Positions 33,143 through 43,018 of a stretch of DNA of 64,000 nucleotides are shown here, in pieces. Both the position numbers and the translations under genes were made by a program. Origin of the DNA: Parabacteroides distasonis (GTDB lineage: Bacteria; Bacteroidota; Bacteroidia; Bacteroidales; Tannerellaceae); the NCBI GenBank assembly GCA_021531775.1, contig JAFBIU010000017.1, positions 1 to 64,000 of the forward strand. Direction: 5' to 3'. The notes beneath the pieces were generated by a model. The model was not told the origin of the DNA and made no database searches. It was given only the letters and a program-made list of their open reading frames with translations. The stretch's first letter is position 1; each line of letters begins with the position of its first letter.

Positions 33143-36100
33143 TCAGTTGTTAATTTTGAAATCGATGTTTTCGTTCTCCTCCAGATAATCGACCAATTGA
33201 CGGGTAACGGTCAGACGTGTATTGGGCGAAAAGAGGTTCAACGACACATTGTGTTCGCTATCCACCACCTTAAAATACAACGAAGTAGAACCCGGATGCC
33301 CCTTGATCAACGAGGCCAGTTCGGTAATGATCGACTCATCCAGACTATGGATCGGCAACGTGATGCTCAATTTCTCGACCAGTTTGTCCTTCTCGTCGGA
33401 CAGGAGACGGATCGAAGAGATGCGGAACTCCAGTTTATCCGGATTCCAACGTCCCGGTTCCATACGGGCATTGATCAACAGATACATCCCCTTCCGGCCA
33501 TACTTGCTGTATTCGATATAATTCGGTCCGAAGAGCGGAATCTCGTGGCTACCGCTATAATCTTCCAATTTGAGGACTGCATAGGGGTTACCCGCCTTGG
33601 AAGTACCCTCCCGGTAATCGGTCACGATACCACCCAACAGCAAATCGCGCCCGGCCAGGGCCTCCTTATCCTCCAAATCCACCATGCGTGTGTTGCAGAC
33701 ATAGTTCAAGATGATCCGGAACTCATCCAACGGATGGGCAGAAAGGTAGATGCCGACATAATCCTTCTCCCGGTTCAGACGCTCTAACATGCTCCAGTTC
33801 TCCCCGACCGGTACCTCCGGCTTGGCAATGGCCATGCACTCATCGTCGCCGAACAGGGTGTTCATGGCGTTCAGCCGATCCACCTGATAGCAGTTGCCAT
33901 AACGGACCAAGGTATCCAAGAAGAGTTCCCCTTTGGCATTATTGGCAAAGAACTGTTCCCGCTTGATGTTCAAATTGTCGAAGGCACCCGCCAAGGCCAA
34001 TGCCTCGATGTTTTTCTTGTTGCAGGCCGTCAGGTTGACACGCTCTACAAAATCGAAGATGCTCTTGAAGGGACCTCCCTTCTTCCGCACTTCGATGATG
34101 TTCTCGACCGCACCTGTACCGACACTCTTGACAGCTCCCAACCCAAACCGGATGTTTCCATTCTTGTTCACACTGAACTTCATAAACGATTCGTTCACGT
34201 CCGGACCCAACACCTGGATATTCATCGCCTTGCATTCGTCCATCAGTTTGGTGATTTCACTGATATTGGCCAAGTTGCGGCTCATGTCGGCCGCCATGTA
34301 TTCCGAAGGATAATTGGCTTTCAAGTAGGCAGTCTGGTAAGCCACCCACGAATAGCAGGTCGCATGACTCTTGTTGAAGGCATACGAGGCAAACTTCTCC
34401 CAATCGGCCCAGATCTTTTCCAGCGTTTCTGCCTTATAGCCATTGGCCTGACCACCCGCCATGAACTTGCCCTTCAAGTGGTTCATCTTGTCGATCAGCT
34501 TCTTACCCATTGCCTTACGCAAGGCATCGCTCTCGCCACGGGTGAAATTGGCCAACAGACGCGAGAGCAGCATGACCTGCTCCTGATAGACTGTAATGCC
34601 GTATGTATCTTTCAAGTAACGCTCCATCACCGGAATGTCGTACTTGATCTCCTCCTTTCCCTGTTTACGGGCGATAAACGAAGGAATATAGTCCATCGGT
34701 CCCGGACGGTAGAGGGCATTCATGGCAATCAGGTCCTCGAACTTGGAGGGCTGCAACTCCTTCAGGTACTTCTGCATACCGGCCGACTCAAACTGGAAGG
34801 TACCGGTTGTCTTCCCTTCGCAATAGAGCTGGTAGGTGGCCTTGTCCTCCAGACTGATGTGATCGATGTCCAACTCCTGACCGGTTGTCTGGCGGATATT
34901 CTCCACCGCCTCCTTGATGATGGAAAGTGTTTTCAGCCCCAAGAAGTCCATCTTGATCAGACCCGTCTCCTCGATGACCGATCCCTCATACTGGGTCACC
35001 AGCATCTCCTCGCCCGTATCCTTGTCCTTGGCCGTGCTGACCGGTACTACATCCGAAATGTCGTACCGCCCAATGATGACCCCACAGGCATGGACACCCG
35101 TATTACGCACATTGCCCTCCAGCATCTGGGCATATTTCAAGGTATCGCGCAACAACGGGTCATTGCCAGTGGCAGCCGCTTTCAGTTCATCGACATAATT
35201 GATCGCATCCTTCAACTTGAATTTCTTCATGTCCGGGATCTTGTCCGGCACCAGTTTGGTCAATCGTCGGGATTCATCCAATGGCAACTTCTCGACACGC
35301 GCCACATCGGCAATGGCCGACTTGGTCGCCATCGTACCATACGTGATGATGTGTGCCACCCGTTCAGCCCCATACTTGCCCGTCACCCAACGCAACACCT
35401 CACCCCGACCATCATCATCGAAGTCGGTATCAATATCGGGCAACGAGATACGGTCCGGATTCAGGAAACGCTCGAACAGCAAATCATATTTAATCGGGTC
35501 AATCCGGGTAATACCCAAGCAGTAGGCAACCGCCGAACCGGCTGCCGAACCACGACCGGGACCCACCGACACCCCTAACTCTTCGCGTGCCGCCCGGATA
35601 AAGTCCTGTACAATCAAGAAATAGCCCGGGAAACCCATCGTCTTCATGATGTGCAATTCGAACTTCAACCGTTCGTTCACCTCATCACTCAAGGGATCGC
35701 CATACAACTCCTTCGCCCCATCGTAGGTCAATTTGGCCAGGTAGTCAGCCTCCAACTTGATTCGGTAGAGTTTATCGTAACCGCCCAGCTTCTTGATTTT
35801 GGCATTGGCCTCCTCTTCGCTCAAGACGACATTGCCATTTTCATCCTGCGTAAATTCATCGAACAGCTCCTTTTCCGACAGCTTTTGCCGATAGAGTTCT
35901 TCCGTGCCAAACGATTCGGGAATCGCAAACGTCGGCATGATGGGACCATGGTCGATGGAATAGAACTCCACCTTGTCCGCAATCTCCAAGGTATTGCTCA
36001 ATGCCTCCGGAATATCGACAAAAATGGCATTCATCTCGGCCGTTGTCTTCATCCACTCCTGCTTGGAGTAGCGCATACGTGTCGGATCGTCCAGATCCTT

Positions 36101-36946
36101 TCCCGTGCTCAAACAGATCAAGCGGTCGTGTGCCTCGGCATCCTCGGCATTGGTAAAGTGCACGTCATTGGTCGCAATCAGCTTCACCTGATATTTTTGG
36201 GCCAACTGGATCAACACCCGATTGACCTCCTGCTGCTTGGGGAAGATGGTACAATCCGCATTCGGATCATGCGTCTCATGCCGTTGCATCTCCAGATAAT
36301 AGTCATCGCCAAACAGCTGTTTGAACCAACGGATAGATTCCTCCGCCTCTTCCACATGCCCATGCATAATCAATTGTGGAATCTCGCCACCTAAGCAGGC
36401 CGAACAGACGATCAGATCCTCGTGATACTTTTCCAACAGCTCCTTGTCGATACGGGGACGCCCGTAGAAACCCTCTGTCCAGGAAAGGGAGACCATCTTG
36501 ATCAAATTCTTGTAGCCATTCAAATTCTTGGCCAGCACGATCAGGTGCCAACCGCTTCGGTCGTCCTGCGAGGCCAATTTACTCAACCGGCCATGACGGG
36601 CACAATAGCATTCGCATCCGATGATCGGCTTGAAGATATTGGACTTTGCCTTCGCAATCTTCGCTTCCAACTCCGAGACCTGCTGTTGTGCCTCCCCATC
36701 CAACGATTCCTGGGAACGAAGTGCCTTCAACTCCTTCTCGGCCTCTTTGATCTCACCCTGATACTTGCCATTTTTCTTATTGACCTTGTTGAAGAACTCC
36801 TTGATGCCGAACATGACACCATGATCCGTCACGGCCAAGGCACGCATTCCATCCTGATGGGCCTTCTCGATCAACGAATCGATCGAAGCCTGACCGTCCA
36901 ACAGGGAGTATTGCGTATGTACATGCAGATGAACAAAAGGTTGCAT
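33143..36946 (-). CDS. dnaE: DNA polymerase III alpha subunit
   Basis: A 1267-residue replicative polymerase of the DnaE type. The N-terminal PHP domain starts HVHTQYSLLDGQASIDSL and contains AVTDHGVMFG. The palm carries GPGRGSAAGS near residue 463 and the catalytic acidic motif PDIDTDFDDDGR near 500-512. The fingers follow, then a helix-hairpin-helix region (KNIEALALAGAFDNL) and an OB domain (LLLGGIVTDYREGTSKAGN, near 1130). The PHP domain has an ~50-residue charged insertion (KEAEKELKALRSQE) after the first strands. It synthesises DNA as the core of the replisome. DUF554 lies 16 bases upstream and is probably co-transcribed. Confidence 0.97.
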   Translation of the reverse strand: MQPFVHLHVHTQYSLLDGQASIDSLIEKAHQDGMRALAVTDHGVMFGIKEFFNKVNKKNGKYQGEIKEAEKELKALRSQESLDGEAQQQVSELEAKIAKAKSNIFKPIIGCECYCARHGRLSKLASQDDRSGWHLIVLAKNLNGYKNLIKMVSLSWTEGFYGRPRIDKELLEKYHEDLIVCSACLGGEIPQLIMHGHVEEAEESIRWFKQLFGDDYYLEMQRHETHDPNADCTIFPKQQEVNRVLIQLAQKYQVKLIATNDVHFTNAEDAEAHDRLICLSTGKDLDDPTRMRYSKQEWMKTTAEMNAIFVDIPEALSNTLEIADKVEFYSIDHGPIMPTFAIPESFGTEELYRQKLSEKELFDEFTQDENGNVVLSEEEANAKIKKLGGYDKLYRIKLEADYLAKLTYDGAKELYGDPLSDEVNERLKFELHIMKTMGFPGYFLIVQDFIRAAREELGVSVGPGRGSAAGSAVAYCLGITRIDPIKYDLLFERFLNPDRISLPDIDTDFDDDGRGEVLRWVTGKYGAERVAHIITYGTMATKSAIADVARVEKLPLDESRRLTKLVPDKIPDMKKFKLKDAINYVDELKAAATGNDPLLRDTLKYAQMLEGNVRNTGVHACGVIIGRYDISDVVPVSTAKDKDTGEEMLVTQYEGSVIEETGLIKMDFLGLKTLSIIKEAVENIRQTTGQELDIDHISLEDKATYQLYCEGKTTGTFQFESAGMQKYLKELQPSKFEDLIAMNALYRPGPMDYIPSFIARKQGKEEIKYDIPVMERYLKDTYGITVYQEQVMLLSRLLANFTRGESDALRKAMGKKLIDKMNHLKGKFMAGGQANGYKAETLEKIWADWEKFASYAFNKSHATCYSWVAYQTAYLKANYPSEYMAADMSRNLANISEITKLMDECKAMNIQVLGPDVNESFMKFSVNKNGNIRFGLGAVKSVGTGAVENIIEVRKKGGPFKSIFDFVERVNLTACNKKNIEALALAGAFDNLNIKREQFFANNAKGELFLDTLVRYGNCYQVDRLNAMNTLFGDDECMAIAKPEVPVGENWSMLERLNREKDYVGIYLSAHPLDEFRIILNYVCNTRMVDLEDKEALAGRDLLLGGIVTDYREGTSKAGNPYAVLKLEDYSGSHEIPLFGPNYIEYSKYGRKGMYLLINARMEPGRWNPDKLEFRISSIRLLSDEKDKLVEKLSITLPIHSLDESIITELASLIKGHPGSTSLYFKVVDSEHNVSLNLFSPNTRLTVTRQLVDYLEENENIDFKINN

Positions 36947-36962
36947 ACGTATCTGATTTTAC

Positions 36963-37664
36963 TTAGGAAAAACAAGATTTTATCAAAAAGAAGAGTACCG
37001 GAACCAGCAAAGAGGGCAAGAGATTGATGGTCTTACAATCTTTGATGCCGAGAATCGACAGTCCGGAACTGAGGATGAGCACACCACCCACAATGCTGAT
37101 CTCTACACGCATCGGATCGGGCATGGCCGCACTGAAGCAGTAGGCCAACAGGTAGAAGAATCCCTGCCAACAGAAAAGCACCGGAGCAGCCAACAGCATA
37201 ATCCACCCGTAGGTAGCCGCCAACACAGCCGAGGTGACCAAGTCGAGGGTAGCATTCGTATATAAATAGGTATTCCCCGGTTCGCTCAACGCCCAGCCCT
37301 GGCTTTCGGAGAGGCAGGACAAGACCGGCCCCACGATGCTGAAGGTACCGATGCAATAGAGCAAGATACCGGTCACCAAACCATTGATGGCCCCTTTCCG
37401 TTTTTCCGAAGCCCGATCGACCCGTCCGGCCAGATCCAGCTTCGTTCCGATCAAGCCGCCTATGGCTAAACTGAGAATAAACAGAACGGGAAACTCACTT
37501 TTACTCATATTGGGCAGTGAAGCATTCACCCCCAACACAAGACAAGCCAGTCCGAGCGCATCGAACATGGCCTTCTTGTATTTCTCGCCAATACCCTCGC
37601 GGACGATAGCCCCAAACACACTACCGACCAAAATGGTACCGGTATTCACGATTGTACCTAACAT
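36963..37664 (-). CDS. DUF554 family membrane protein
   Basis: A 233-residue inner-membrane protein with about six to seven helices. The conserved DUF554 start is present (MLGTIVNTGTILVGSVFGAI), followed by FDALGLACLVLGVNASL and IGGLIGTKLDLAGR. The family (YdfK/YqgA-like) has no settled function; a transport role is suspected. It is the first gene before dnaE, with its own promoter. Confidence 0.9.
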   Translation of the reverse strand: MLGTIVNTGTILVGSVFGAIVREGIGEKYKKAMFDALGLACLVLGVNASLPNMSKSEFPVLFILSLAIGGLIGTKLDLAGRVDRASEKRKGAINGLVTGILLYCIGTFSIVGPVLSCLSESQGWALSEPGNTYLYTNATLDLVTSAVLAATYGWIMLLAAPVLFCWQGFFYLLAYCFSAAMPDPMRVEISIVGGVLILSSGLSILGIKDCKTINLLPSLLVPVLFFLIKSCFS

Positions 37665-37715
37665 GATTTCTAACTGATTCTACTTGTTCAATGATTGTTG
37701 CATTCAAATTGAGGA

Positions 37716-37723
37716 CAAAGATA
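37716..37723 (-). promoter_or_regulatory. -7 promoter element of DUF554-dnaE
   Basis: TATCTTTG on the minus strand, with a TTG about 19-21 bases further upstream, 52 bases before the ATG of the DUF554 gene. Confidence 0.55.
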
Positions 37724-37762
37724 GGATTTTTCCCACTTCCAACCCTTCTCTGCACACGAAAA

Positions 37763-37804
37763 ATCCCCGATACAAACAACCGGAAGGCCATTCGCATCGG
37801 GGAT
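37763..37804 (-). terminator. Terminator of the tryptophanase-like gene
   Basis: ATCCCCGAT (37763-37771) pairs with ATCGGGGAT (37796-37804). On the minus strand the stem is followed by TTTTTC. The 24-base loop contains further GC pairing. Confidence 0.7.
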
Positions 37805-37831
37805 CGATATTAGATTAGCGAGAGAAATCGA

Positions 37832-39280
37832 TTACAGGCTATCGCCAAAATCAGCACGGAACTTCTTAGCCAACTGATCTTGCCAGTCGCTCAGCGGTTT
37901 CAGACGACCGAAGAAGAAACGCAATACGGGCGGTTCCTCTTCCCACTTCAAACCACCGATCAACTTGCGGTTGTCATACAACCATTTCACACGGTCGGCA
38001 CAATACTTGATCTGGGACAGGGTGAATACACGACGCGGACAAGCCAGACGCAACAGCTCCAGTTCGGCATAACGCTCTGTACCATCCTCATTACGTTGTT
38101 CGGAGATCGTACCACGTTCCATACCACGAATACCACCGGCAATATACAAGGCAGCAGCCAACGCACCAGCCGGATACTGATCATGCGGCATACCCTCCAA
38201 GAATTCGGAAGCATTGATGTGAGCTCCCAGACCACCGGCCGGCAGGATCACCGGTACACCATAGGCATCCAACTCCTTCACCAAATATTCGATGAAGATC
38301 GGACCCTGGCTGATCACCTCTTCGTCCATTGTTTCCTGCAAACCAACCGCAATGGCCTCCATCGAACGAACCTCCATACCACCATAGGTCAAGAAGCCCT
38401 CGAACAACGGAATTAATGCCTTCATCTTCAGGATCAACTCTTCGTTGTTCGAAATGATACCACCACCACGGGCAAAGCCCAACTTACGGCTGGAGAAGTA
38501 GATCAAATCCATGGCATCTGCCAACTTGCGGGTAATCTCACGGATGGTCATGCCCTTGCAAGCCTCTTCACGCACCTTGATGAAATAGAGGTTATCCTGC
38601 AACAACGAAGCATCCAAAACCGTCATGATACCATACTGCTTACACAAAGCAGCTACCTGCAACATGTTCTCCAACGAGAGAGGCTGACCACCAATCAGGT
38701 TTGTACCGGCCTCAATACGCACGAACGGAATATGTTCCGGACCTACCTCCTTGATCAAAGCCTCCAAACGGGGAATATCGAAGTTACCCTTGAACGGGTC
38801 TGTATTACGCGGATCCAAACCGGTCAGACAAACCAGCTCTTCTACACGACCACCCATACGGGTAATGTGTGCCTTTGTAGTTGTAAAGTGGAAGTTCATC
38901 GGAACCACGTCACCCGGCTTCACAAAGGTTTCAGCCAAAATGTTCTCACAGGCACGACCCTGGTGTGCGGGCAAGAAATATTTCGTACCGAAAACATCTT
39001 CCAACGATTTCAACAGACGATTGCAGGTTTCAGAACCGGCATAAGAGTCATCGGCCTGCATCATGGCAGCCATCTGATTGTCGGACATGGCATTGACACC
39101 TGAGTCGGTCAGCATATCCATAAATACATCCTTATTCTGGAGCAGGAAAGTATTGTTACCTGCGGCATTCATCTTGGCAACACGTTCTTCCACGGTAGGC
39201 AAGAACAATTTCTGTACGACACGTACCTTGTGCATTTCCAGAGGTACTTGGTGCTCTTCACGATAAAATTTTACTGACAT
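37832..39280 (-). CDS. Tryptophanase/tyrosine phenol-lyase family PLP enzyme
   Basis: A 482-residue fold-type I beta-eliminating lyase. The family would split tryptophan to indole, or tyrosine to phenol, plus pyruvate and ammonia. Family landmarks: LLTDSGVNAMS, AHQGRACEN, the PLP-lysine region SSRKLGFARGGG (Lys266) and EGFLTYGGME. MERG near the substrate carboxylate/phenol pocket is like tyrosine phenol-lyase (Arg381 there) rather than tryptophanase. Deviations: LDASLL has the PLP-Asp (223) but Leu226 where both enzymes have Arg, and Arg replaces the Lys before the PLP lysine. So it is neither a standard TnaA nor a standard Tpl. It is a single gene with its own terminator. Confidence 0.85.
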   Translation of the reverse strand: MSVKFYREEHQVPLEMHKVRVVQKLFLPTVEERVAKMNAAGNNTFLLQNKDVFMDMLTDSGVNAMSDNQMAAMMQADDSYAGSETCNRLLKSLEDVFGTKYFLPAHQGRACENILAETFVKPGDVVPMNFHFTTTKAHITRMGGRVEELVCLTGLDPRNTDPFKGNFDIPRLEALIKEVGPEHIPFVRIEAGTNLIGGQPLSLENMLQVAALCKQYGIMTVLDASLLQDNLYFIKVREEACKGMTIREITRKLADAMDLIYFSSRKLGFARGGGIISNNEELILKMKALIPLFEGFLTYGGMEVRSMEAIAVGLQETMDEEVISQGPIFIEYLVKELDAYGVPVILPAGGLGAHINASEFLEGMPHDQYPAGALAAALYIAGGIRGMERGTISEQRNEDGTERYAELELLRLACPRRVFTLSQIKYCADRVKWLYDNRKLIGGLKWEEEPPVLRFFFGRLKPLSDWQDQLAKKFRADFGDSL

Positions 39281-39414
39281 TGTTTTTTGTATTATTTGTA
39301 TTATTAGTTGCTATCCTTTTTCGGGGCGCAAATATGAAAATAAAGTTTCAGTTTTCCAACTATTTTTGCGAATAAAATAGAAATCGTAAGAAAAAAGCGC
39401 TTTAAAGTTGAAAT

Positions 39415-41685
39415 TCATCGTGCTTGTTCCAACGCGCGTTGCAGATAAGGAGCTGTCACAGACTGCTCACAACGCACTAACTCAGCCGGTGTTCCGGCAA
39501 AGAGCAAGGTGCCTCCCATCTCACCTCCAGCCGGTCCCAATTCAACCACATAATCGGCCGCCTTGATCACATCCAAGTTGTGCTCCACCAAATAGATCGT
39601 ATTGCCTTGATCCACCAACTGGTCGAACAAAGCGATCATCTGCTGGATGTCCTTCAGATGCAACCCATCGGTGGGCTCGTCCAGCACCAACACACTGCCC
39701 CGGTTATTCAGGTACGAAGCCAACTTGACACGTTGCAATTCGCCACCGGAAAGCGTCGATAACGACTGGTTGAGATGCAGATAGCCCAAACCCACCTGCA
39801 TCAAAGGATACAGCTTTTCGGCAATCGACGTACCCGCAAAACGTTGGGATGCCTTCCGGACGGTCAGATCCATCACTTCGGCAATGTGCAGGCCATCCAC
39901 CCGATACTGCAACGCCTCCGGCGAATAACGAAGTCCGCCACAAGCCTCACAGACAGTCTCGATGGAATCCATGAAGGCCATCTCTGAGACAATGACTCCT
40001 TTGCCACCACACATGGGACAACCGCCCTTGCCATTGAACGTAAACATACTCAAACCGGCCCCACTCTTTTTGGCAAACAGTTTACGGATGTCATCCGCCA
40101 CGCCCAAATAGGTAGCCGGTGTAGAACGCAAACTGATCCCGATGTTCCGTTGACTGATGTAGATTACCTCCTCCGGACAACTTTGACAGAAGCACTCCAT
40201 CAACGAACTCTTGCCCGAACCGGCCACACCGGCAATGACGGTCAGCACCCCCTTGGGCAGTCGGACACTCAGATCGCGCAAATTATGCAAGGAGGCATGG
40301 GACACGTCAAACCAACCTTGCGGCTGACGCACCTCCGGTTTCAGGCCTCGTTTCTCCTCTATCAAACGGCCTGTCATCGTTCCACTTTGGAGCAAACCGG
40401 CATAGTCCCCCTCATACAAAATGGAGCCCCCCTCCATCCCTGATCCGGGACCCATATCGATGATATGGTCTGCCAGCTGGATCATCTCCTTGTGATGCTC
40501 TACCAACAAGACGGTATTTCCATGGTCACGCAATTTGCGTACCGAATCCTTCAGCAACCGAATATCGTGGCTATGCAACCCGACACTCGGTTCATCCAAT
40601 ACATATAAGATATCCGAAAGAGAGGAATTGATGTATTTCGCAATCTTGCAACGTTGTGCCTCGCCCCCTGAAAGCGTCCCCATGTTGCGGTCGAGGGTCA
40701 AATAGCCCAACCCGATCTCCATCAGGGCCTCCAAACGAGCCGCAATCGCAGCCTGCAAATCAGCTGCCAATGGATCCGTGATCGCACGTAACCAGTGCAA
40801 CAGAGCCGGCAACGGCATGGCTGTCACCTCCGCAATGTTCTTCCCTCCAATGCGACAGGAGAGTACATGCGGGTTCAACCGGCTTCCGTGGCATTCCGGA
40901 CAGACGCCCATCGTCACCATCCGCTCCAATAACTCCGGATGCAATTTGCCCTCTTCAGAATTGATGACACTGCGGTACATGCGCGTGACCAATCCCTCAT
41001 ACTTGGCTGTCTTGGGCCAGCCTACGGGTGGATTCTTCAGCCGGATCTGGGGAGAATAGAGAAAGAGTTCCAGTTCTTCCGGTGTATAATCCTTGATTTT
41101 CTTGTTCAAGTCAAACAGCCCACTGTTGGCATAACGGATCCAACGCCACTCGCCCGGCTGGAAAGCCACATAATGGATCACATCGGGATCATTGAGCGAT
41201 TTGTCAAAATCAACCAGCTGATGCACATCCAGTTCACGCACCTCACCCAACCCATCGCAACGTGTGCAACGTCCCTGAGGATGATTGAACGAAAAGGTAT
41301 CTGAATAGCCCACAAAGGGTTTGCCTACCCGGGAGAAGAGCAGACGAAGCATCGCATACAAATCGGTATAGGTTCCGACCGTCGAACGTGCATTGGGAGC
41401 CGGCTTGCGCTGGTCAATCACAATGGCGACGGGCAGGTTATCGATCCGATCGACATGCGGACGACCATATTTCGGTAAGTACTGCTGTACAAAACTGGGG
41501 AATGTACTGTTCAATTCCCGACGCGAACAGGCCGCTATCGTGTCCAACACCAAGGAAGACTTACCCGAACCGGACACCCCCGTACAGACCGTAATCTGCC
41601 ACTTCGGGATCGACAGCGAGATGTGCTTCAGGTTGTTCTCGTACGCACCCGTGATCCGAATCTGGTCGTTCAACCGATGATCCAT
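39415..41685 (-). CDS. Short UvrA-like ABC ATPase
   Basis: A 756-residue protein with two UvrA-type ABC ATPase halves: Walker A GVSGSGKSS at 36-44 and signature LSGGEAQRCKI near 342, then Walker A GVAGSGKSS near 490 and LSGGELQRVKL near 665. Zinc-finger cysteines are seen in CTRCDGLGEV, CPECHGSRLN and CPMCGGKG/CEACGG. At 756 residues it is about 180 shorter than housekeeping UvrA (~940), so much of the UvrB/DNA-binding insertion is missing, as in UvrA2/DrrC-type paralogues linked to drug tolerance. It overlaps the acyltransferase gene upstream by 16 bases. It probably handles bound drugs or adducts rather than general nucleotide excision repair. Confidence 0.88.
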   Translation of the reverse strand: MDHRLNDQIRITGAYENNLKHISLSIPKWQITVCTGVSGSGKSSLVLDTIAACSRRELNSTFPSFVQQYLPKYGRPHVDRIDNLPVAIVIDQRKPAPNARSTVGTYTDLYAMLRLLFSRVGKPFVGYSDTFSFNHPQGRCTRCDGLGEVRELDVHQLVDFDKSLNDPDVIHYVAFQPGEWRWIRYANSGLFDLNKKIKDYTPEELELFLYSPQIRLKNPPVGWPKTAKYEGLVTRMYRSVINSEEGKLHPELLERMVTMGVCPECHGSRLNPHVLSCRIGGKNIAEVTAMPLPALLHWLRAITDPLAADLQAAIAARLEALMEIGLGYLTLDRNMGTLSGGEAQRCKIAKYINSSLSDILYVLDEPSVGLHSHDIRLLKDSVRKLRDHGNTVLLVEHHKEMIQLADHIIDMGPGSGMEGGSILYEGDYAGLLQSGTMTGRLIEEKRGLKPEVRQPQGWFDVSHASLHNLRDLSVRLPKGVLTVIAGVAGSGKSSLMECFCQSCPEEVIYISQRNIGISLRSTPATYLGVADDIRKLFAKKSGAGLSMFTFNGKGGCPMCGGKGVIVSEMAFMDSIETVCEACGGLRYSPEALQYRVDGLHIAEVMDLTVRKASQRFAGTSIAEKLYPLMQVGLGYLHLNQSLSTLSGGELQRVKLASYLNNRGSVLVLDEPTDGLHLKDIQQMIALFDQLVDQGNTIYLVEHNLDVIKAADYVVELGPAGGEMGGTLLFAGTPAELVRCEQSVTAPYLQRALEQAR

Positions 41686-42779
41686 TTACTTCCCGGTAAA
41701 TAAGAGAGCAGTTTAGTGGTCACCACACAGCAGATATAGCTCAAGATGGCGATACAAGGAATAGCGGCCCACACCGGAATAATCGGATTAGCCGGATCAC
41801 CTTGCACAAAGGCGCTGGCGATGGGAGCCAGATAAAACATGTGCATCAGATACATGCCGAAAGACAACTTGGAGATGCCTGTGATAAAAGCAGGAGCCTT
41901 GGGCTGCTGAATGCAAGAGAAGAGCAGGAAAGCTCCGAAAGTGGCACACAGCACATTGGGCGTACAGAACTCCCACGACCATTCCAGCATAGGTGTCTCA
42001 ATCGGTTGTCCGGGCACGCCCTTCCACCAAAAAGACCAAGCTGTAAAAATAGCCCCAACAACCAAACAGGTCAGACCGATCTGCAAACGTTTTGCAACCG
42101 ACCAATGGATGTGAAAACGGATATAGTGAGCCAGCACCAAATAGCCTAAATAGCCGGAACAGTACCACAACATACCGAAAGGATTCCAGAAACACTCACC
42201 CCACACCTCTGCCGAGACAAAACGATGCAGCCAGGGCAGACAGGTCGATAGGCCAAAGAGCCCTAAAAAGACCAGTTCATCCTTGGGATCCGCCTTTTCC
42301 AACCAGGGAGAAACCAACGGCATGATGATGTAAAGACTGATCAGCGGATACATGAACCAAAGATGACCCGCCATCGAGGGGAAATTCAGCCACAGGTTCT
42401 TCAAGTCCGTGATCGATTGCTCCATCGACATACCGCCCCAAGCCAAGGGCAACAGGCAATATAAAACGGAAAAAAGAATGAAAGGAGGGAAAATACGTTT
42501 AATGCGATGCAGGTAGAATTGCCGTAAGGTCACGCCCGGCTTCAAGGGAACCAACAGGAAAGCGGATACCACCATGAACAGTGGGACACTGATGCGTCCC
42601 AAGCCCCCATCATAGAAAGCCACCCAAAAACGGTTGCTCTCATTCAGCAACACCGACATGTCACCTGCCATACCCGAAGGATCTGCACCATAAAAGTTCT
42701 CACTGGCATGGACCAGCATCACCAGGAAACAGGCAATGACACGAATGTAGTCCACGAAAACAATACGTTCGTTTTTCAT
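41670..42779 (-). CDS. Acyltransferase 3 family membrane protein
   Basis: The protein has 369 residues from the ATG at 42779 (MKNERIVFVDYIRVIACFLV). An upstream in-frame ATG at 42821 would add a 14-residue charged lead that breaks the family's usual start. About ten membrane helices are present, with the acyltransferase 3 features DYIR...H (His in MLVHASENF) and FMVVSAFLLV. These proteins O-acetylate or O-succinylate surface sugars. It shares a 16-base overlap with the UvrA-like gene, which suggests joint transcription. Confidence 0.88.
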   Translation of the reverse strand: MKNERIVFVDYIRVIACFLVMLVHASENFYGADPSGMAGDMSVLLNESNRFWVAFYDGGLGRISVPLFMVVSAFLLVPLKPGVTLRQFYLHRIKRIFPPFILFSVLYCLLPLAWGGMSMEQSITDLKNLWLNFPSMAGHLWFMYPLISLYIIMPLVSPWLEKADPKDELVFLGLFGLSTCLPWLHRFVSAEVWGECFWNPFGMLWYCSGYLGYLVLAHYIRFHIHWSVAKRLQIGLTCLVVGAIFTAWSFWWKGVPGQPIETPMLEWSWEFCTPNVLCATFGAFLLFSCIQQPKAPAFITGISKLSFGMYLMHMFYLAPIASAFVQGDPANPIIPVWAAIPCIAILSYICCVVTTKLLSYLPGSKWIIG

Positions 42780-42850
42780 ACTATTAAACAAATAAGGTCG
42801 CCTTTCCTCAAAGGCAACCATTAGTTAAGCTTTATACCGAATAACCCCCT

Positions 42851-43018
42851 TTATGCGAAATCTTCCAAATCGGCAGCTTTCACACGGAAAATATGTCCGT
42901 TACGCGAAAAGACCAGCTCCCCGTTTTCCTTTTTCTTCTGACTTACCAAACGCTGGAATGCAATGTTCGCGCCTTTGACAATATTCTCTTCAAATTCTCT
43001 AACCTCTTGTTCACTCAT
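42851..43018 (-). CDS. Small 55-residue protein downstream of the zeta-like kinase
   Basis: The frame begins MSEQEVREFEENIVKGANIA and ends VKAADLEDFA. It is a small, charged, soluble protein with a helical N-terminal half and a beta-like LVFSRNGHIFRVKA strand pair. It overlaps the zeta-like kinase gene by 8 bases (43011-43018), so the two are translated together. In epsilon-zeta systems the small antitoxin normally comes first; here the small gene is second. It may be an antitoxin or an unrelated partner; I do not recognise the family. Confidence 0.65.
   Translation of the reverse strand: MSEQEVREFEENIVKGANIAFQRLVSQKKKENGELVFSRNGHIFRVKAADLEDFA

Noticed and set aside
34364-35578. 404-codon plus-strand open frame inside dnaE
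   Set aside because: It is antisense to the conserved polymerase core, rich in Gln/His/Leu repeats typical of a shadow frame.
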